The notes under the pieces were generated by a model. That model was not told the DNA's origin. It worked only from the letters and a program-made list of their open reading frames with translations, and did not search any database. Source: an uncultured Pirellulaceae bacterium (GTDB taxonomy: Bacteria > Planctomycetota > Planctomycetia > Pirellulales > Pirellulaceae). Taken from it: a stretch of DNA of 64,000 bases. How positions within the stretch are numbered: the stretch's first letter is position 1; each line of letters opens with the position of its first letter. A program made the translations under genes and the position numbers. Location: positions 1-64,000 of the forward strand of contig CALFWR010000002.1 of assembly GCA_937928555.1 (NCBI GenBank), given 5' to 3'. Shown in pieces: positions 61,877-64,000 of the stretch.

Positions 61877-62637
61877 TGGGCTTGCTCCATCAGCCTCGCG
61901 ACTTCTTCAATGGCCGTCAGGTCGCTGAACAACTGCGAGTTTTCAGCGCAGCGTTTTGAATCGGTTGACTCAAGGGTTTCGGTGTTGACCCATTGGAGCA
62001 GGTTGACCAGGTCGGGGCCTTCGTCGATGTCGGTCAGTGGGCGCAGCAGTTTGGCTTGCAAGTCATTTTCACGACATTTTTCCAGCGACTGCTCCAGTAC
62101 CTGTTCGGTGCTCCACTGGATCTGTTCGAAAACTTCCGGGGCCGGCCGATTCAGTCCCACCAGGTAGTAGCCTCCGTCGGTGCTTGGCCCGAATACGACT
62201 TCGGAATCGGCAAGCAATTCGAAGGCTTGGGCGACGTCATCGAGAGTCAACTGCGGAGCGTCGGATCCGATCACGACCACGCGGCGGTCACCGGCGTCGA
62301 ATCGGTCGGTGAAGAACTGGTTCATCCGCTGGCCCAGGTCTGCATCGACCTGGGGCACGAACTGCCAGTTTGGGCTATCGTTTTGCGACGTGAAGCTTTG
62401 GAAACTGTCCAGGGACTGAGCTGTATTTGGGCTGTAGACGATGAAGCTCTGGTGATCCGCGGTACCGAACCTGCGAATGTGATGGCCCAGTAGAATTTGG
62501 TAAGCTTTACTTGCTGCGGAGTCGCCGATCGACTTTGCGAGGCGAGTTTTAACTCTACCGGGTTGCCAATATTTTGCGAAAAGTCCCAATGAATTGCCGA
62601 CTGTCATGCTAGTGTTGAATTCGTTCAATTCGTTCAC
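61873..62637 (-). CDS. DUF2064/TIGR04282-type glycosyltransferase
   Basis: FAKYWQPGRVKTRLAKSIG; VVIGSDAPQLTLDDVAQAFELL; VFGPSTDGGYYLVGL. Confidence 0.88.
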   Translation of the reverse strand: MNELNEFNTSMTVGNSLGLFAKYWQPGRVKTRLAKSIGDSAASKAYQILLGHHIRRFGTADHQSFIVYSPNTAQSLDSFQSFTSQNDSPNWQFVPQVDADLGQRMNQFFTDRFDAGDRRVVVIGSDAPQLTLDDVAQAFELLADSEVVFGPSTDGGYYLVGLNRPAPEVFEQIQWSTEQVLEQSLEKCRENDLQAKLLRPLTDIDEGPDLVNLLQWVNTETLESTDSKRCAENSQLFSDLTAIEEVARLMEQAQ

Positions 62638-62759
62638 AATGGTGGATGGGTGAAATGTTCCGGTAACTGATTAGAATAGCAGAGTAAGATCAATCGTCAG
62701 GCGAACAAGTCGTGAATGCTTGTGAGTGCCTGGCTCAACAGAGAAACGAACGTTGACAC

Positions 62760-64000
62760 ATGGCGGAATCGAGCGCCAAAAACCTGTTGAAACTGCTCGA
62801 AAAGAGCAAGCTGGCCGATCCGGACCGGCTCAAGGATTCGCTTTCGTCGTTGTCTGAAAAAGCTGCCGGTCGACGTGTCCGTCAGGATGAACTTGTCGGA
62901 CATCTGATCGAAAGCGGCATCATCACCCAGTGGCATGCCGATAAACTTACTGCCGGCAAGTACAAAGGTTTCTTTCTGGACAAGTACAAACTGCTGGGGC
63001 ACCTTGGCACCGGCGGAATGAGCAGCGTTTATCTGGCCGAATCAAAGAGTACCGGTCAGAAGCGAGCCATCAAAGTCCTGCCAAAGAAAAAGGTCTCTGA
63101 CAAAAGTTACCTTGATCGCTTTTATCGCGAAGGCAAAGCTGCCGCCAGTCTGAGTCACCCCAACGTCGTTCGCATCTACGACATCAGCAATTCGGGTGAC
63201 ACGCATTACATGGTCATGGAGTACGTCAAAGGCTCGGACCTGTACGAGAAAGTCAAAGACGAAGGGGCGCTCGGTTTCGACCAAGCCATTGATGCGATCA
63301 TTCAGTCGGCGACCGGATTGCAGCACGCTCACGAGCGTGAGATGGTACACCGTGACATCAAACCGGCCAACCTTTTGATGACCGATGAAGGGGTGGTGAA
63401 AATTCTTGACCTTGGGCTGGCGCTGTTCAGCGAAGAAGGGGAAGAGTCGCTAACGGTTCTGTACAACGAAAAAGTAATGGGCACTGCGGATTATCTTTCG
63501 CCCGAACAGGCGGTCAACTCTCACGAAGTCGACCACCGTGCTGACATCTACAGTCTGGGCTGTACGTTGTATTTCTTGATCGCGGGTCGGCCGCCATTTG
63601 ACAAGGGGACCCTTGCCCAGCGGATCGCGATGCATCAAACCAAAGAGCCCGACGGCATCGAGACGATTCGTCCTGATACGCCCCGGGGGATCATCGACAT
63701 TTGCACGCGGATGATGAAGAAGAAGCCCGAAGATCGATTCGCCGATTGCGGCGAGATCATCGCGGCGCTGAAGAACTACAAAAAAACCGGATCGGGTGTG
63801 ATCGAACACGGGTCTGGCAAATCGGCCGCAGCGTCGGATTCTGGTTCTTCGCTGAATGCCGTGGATGATCCGATCGCCAGTGCGGACAAAGGTTCGATCA
63901 AGCAGCAGGTGGCGTCGCTTTCGAACGTTAACTTTGCAGCAGAAGAGCAACAGCCTGTGGTTCACCATAACGAATTCGAAGTGCAGGCTCACCAATCGAT
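62760..64000 (+). CDS. serine/threonine protein kinase, 3'-truncated by window edge
   Basis: MAESSAKNLLKLLEKSKL...YKLLGHLGTGGMSSVYLAES; MVHRDIKPANLLMTDEG; GTADYLSPEQAVNSHEVDHRADIYSLGC. Confidence 0.93.
   Translation, partial: MAESSAKNLLKLLEKSKLADPDRLKDSLSSLSEKAAGRRVRQDELVGHLIESGIITQWHADKLTAGKYKGFFLDKYKLLGHLGTGGMSSVYLAESKSTGQKRAIKVLPKKKVSDKSYLDRFYREGKAAASLSHPNVVRIYDISNSGDTHYMVMEYVKGSDLYEKVKDEGALGFDQAIDAIIQSATGLQHAHEREMVHRDIKPANLLMTDEGVVKILDLGLALFSEEGEESLTVLYNEKVMGTADYLSPEQAVNSHEVDHRADIYSLGCTLYFLIAGRPPFDKGTLAQRIAMHQTKEPDGIETIRPDTPRGIIDICTRMMKKKPEDRFADCGEIIAALKNYKKTGSGVIEHGSGKSAAASDSGSSLNAVDDPIASADKGSIKQQVASLSNVNFAAEEQQPVVHHNEFEVQAHQS

Overview
This 64 kb window looks like a Planctomycetes (Pirellulaceae-like) chromosome segment. 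That placement is inferred from gene content and repeats, with no database search. Most of it is housekeeping or conserved genes: DUF4349 lipoprotein, sulfatase, Ser/Thr kinases, DnaK, TyrA, PolX, CrtI-like oxidoreductase, FabZ/FabI, HAD phosphatase, NTP transferase, Prs, a MoxR/DUF58/VWA operon with a 3052-aa TPR protein, rhodanese, MetH, CpsD-like ATPase, ThuA, ThiO and DUF2064. The accessory content stands out. (1) A retron: reverse transcriptase ORF 9840-10847 preceded by a foldable msr-msd ncRNA (about 9665-9831) with a 16-bp a1/a2 stem, and no obvious effector. (2) An IscA/HesB-type gene (17074-17406), missed by the ORF track, whose conserved Cys in GG-C-SGF is an in-frame TGA, so it is probably a selenoprotein. 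(3) About a dozen copies of a ~188-bp MITE-like element with CCCGGATTATTCAC inverted termini, two unrelated core families (A and B) and several visible 5-bp target duplications; two copies bracket the retron. (4) A REP-associated tyrosine transposase (RAYT) flanked by ~148-bp REPIN-like repeats, plus further REP families, a tandem duplication and a possible group II intron domain V remnant.
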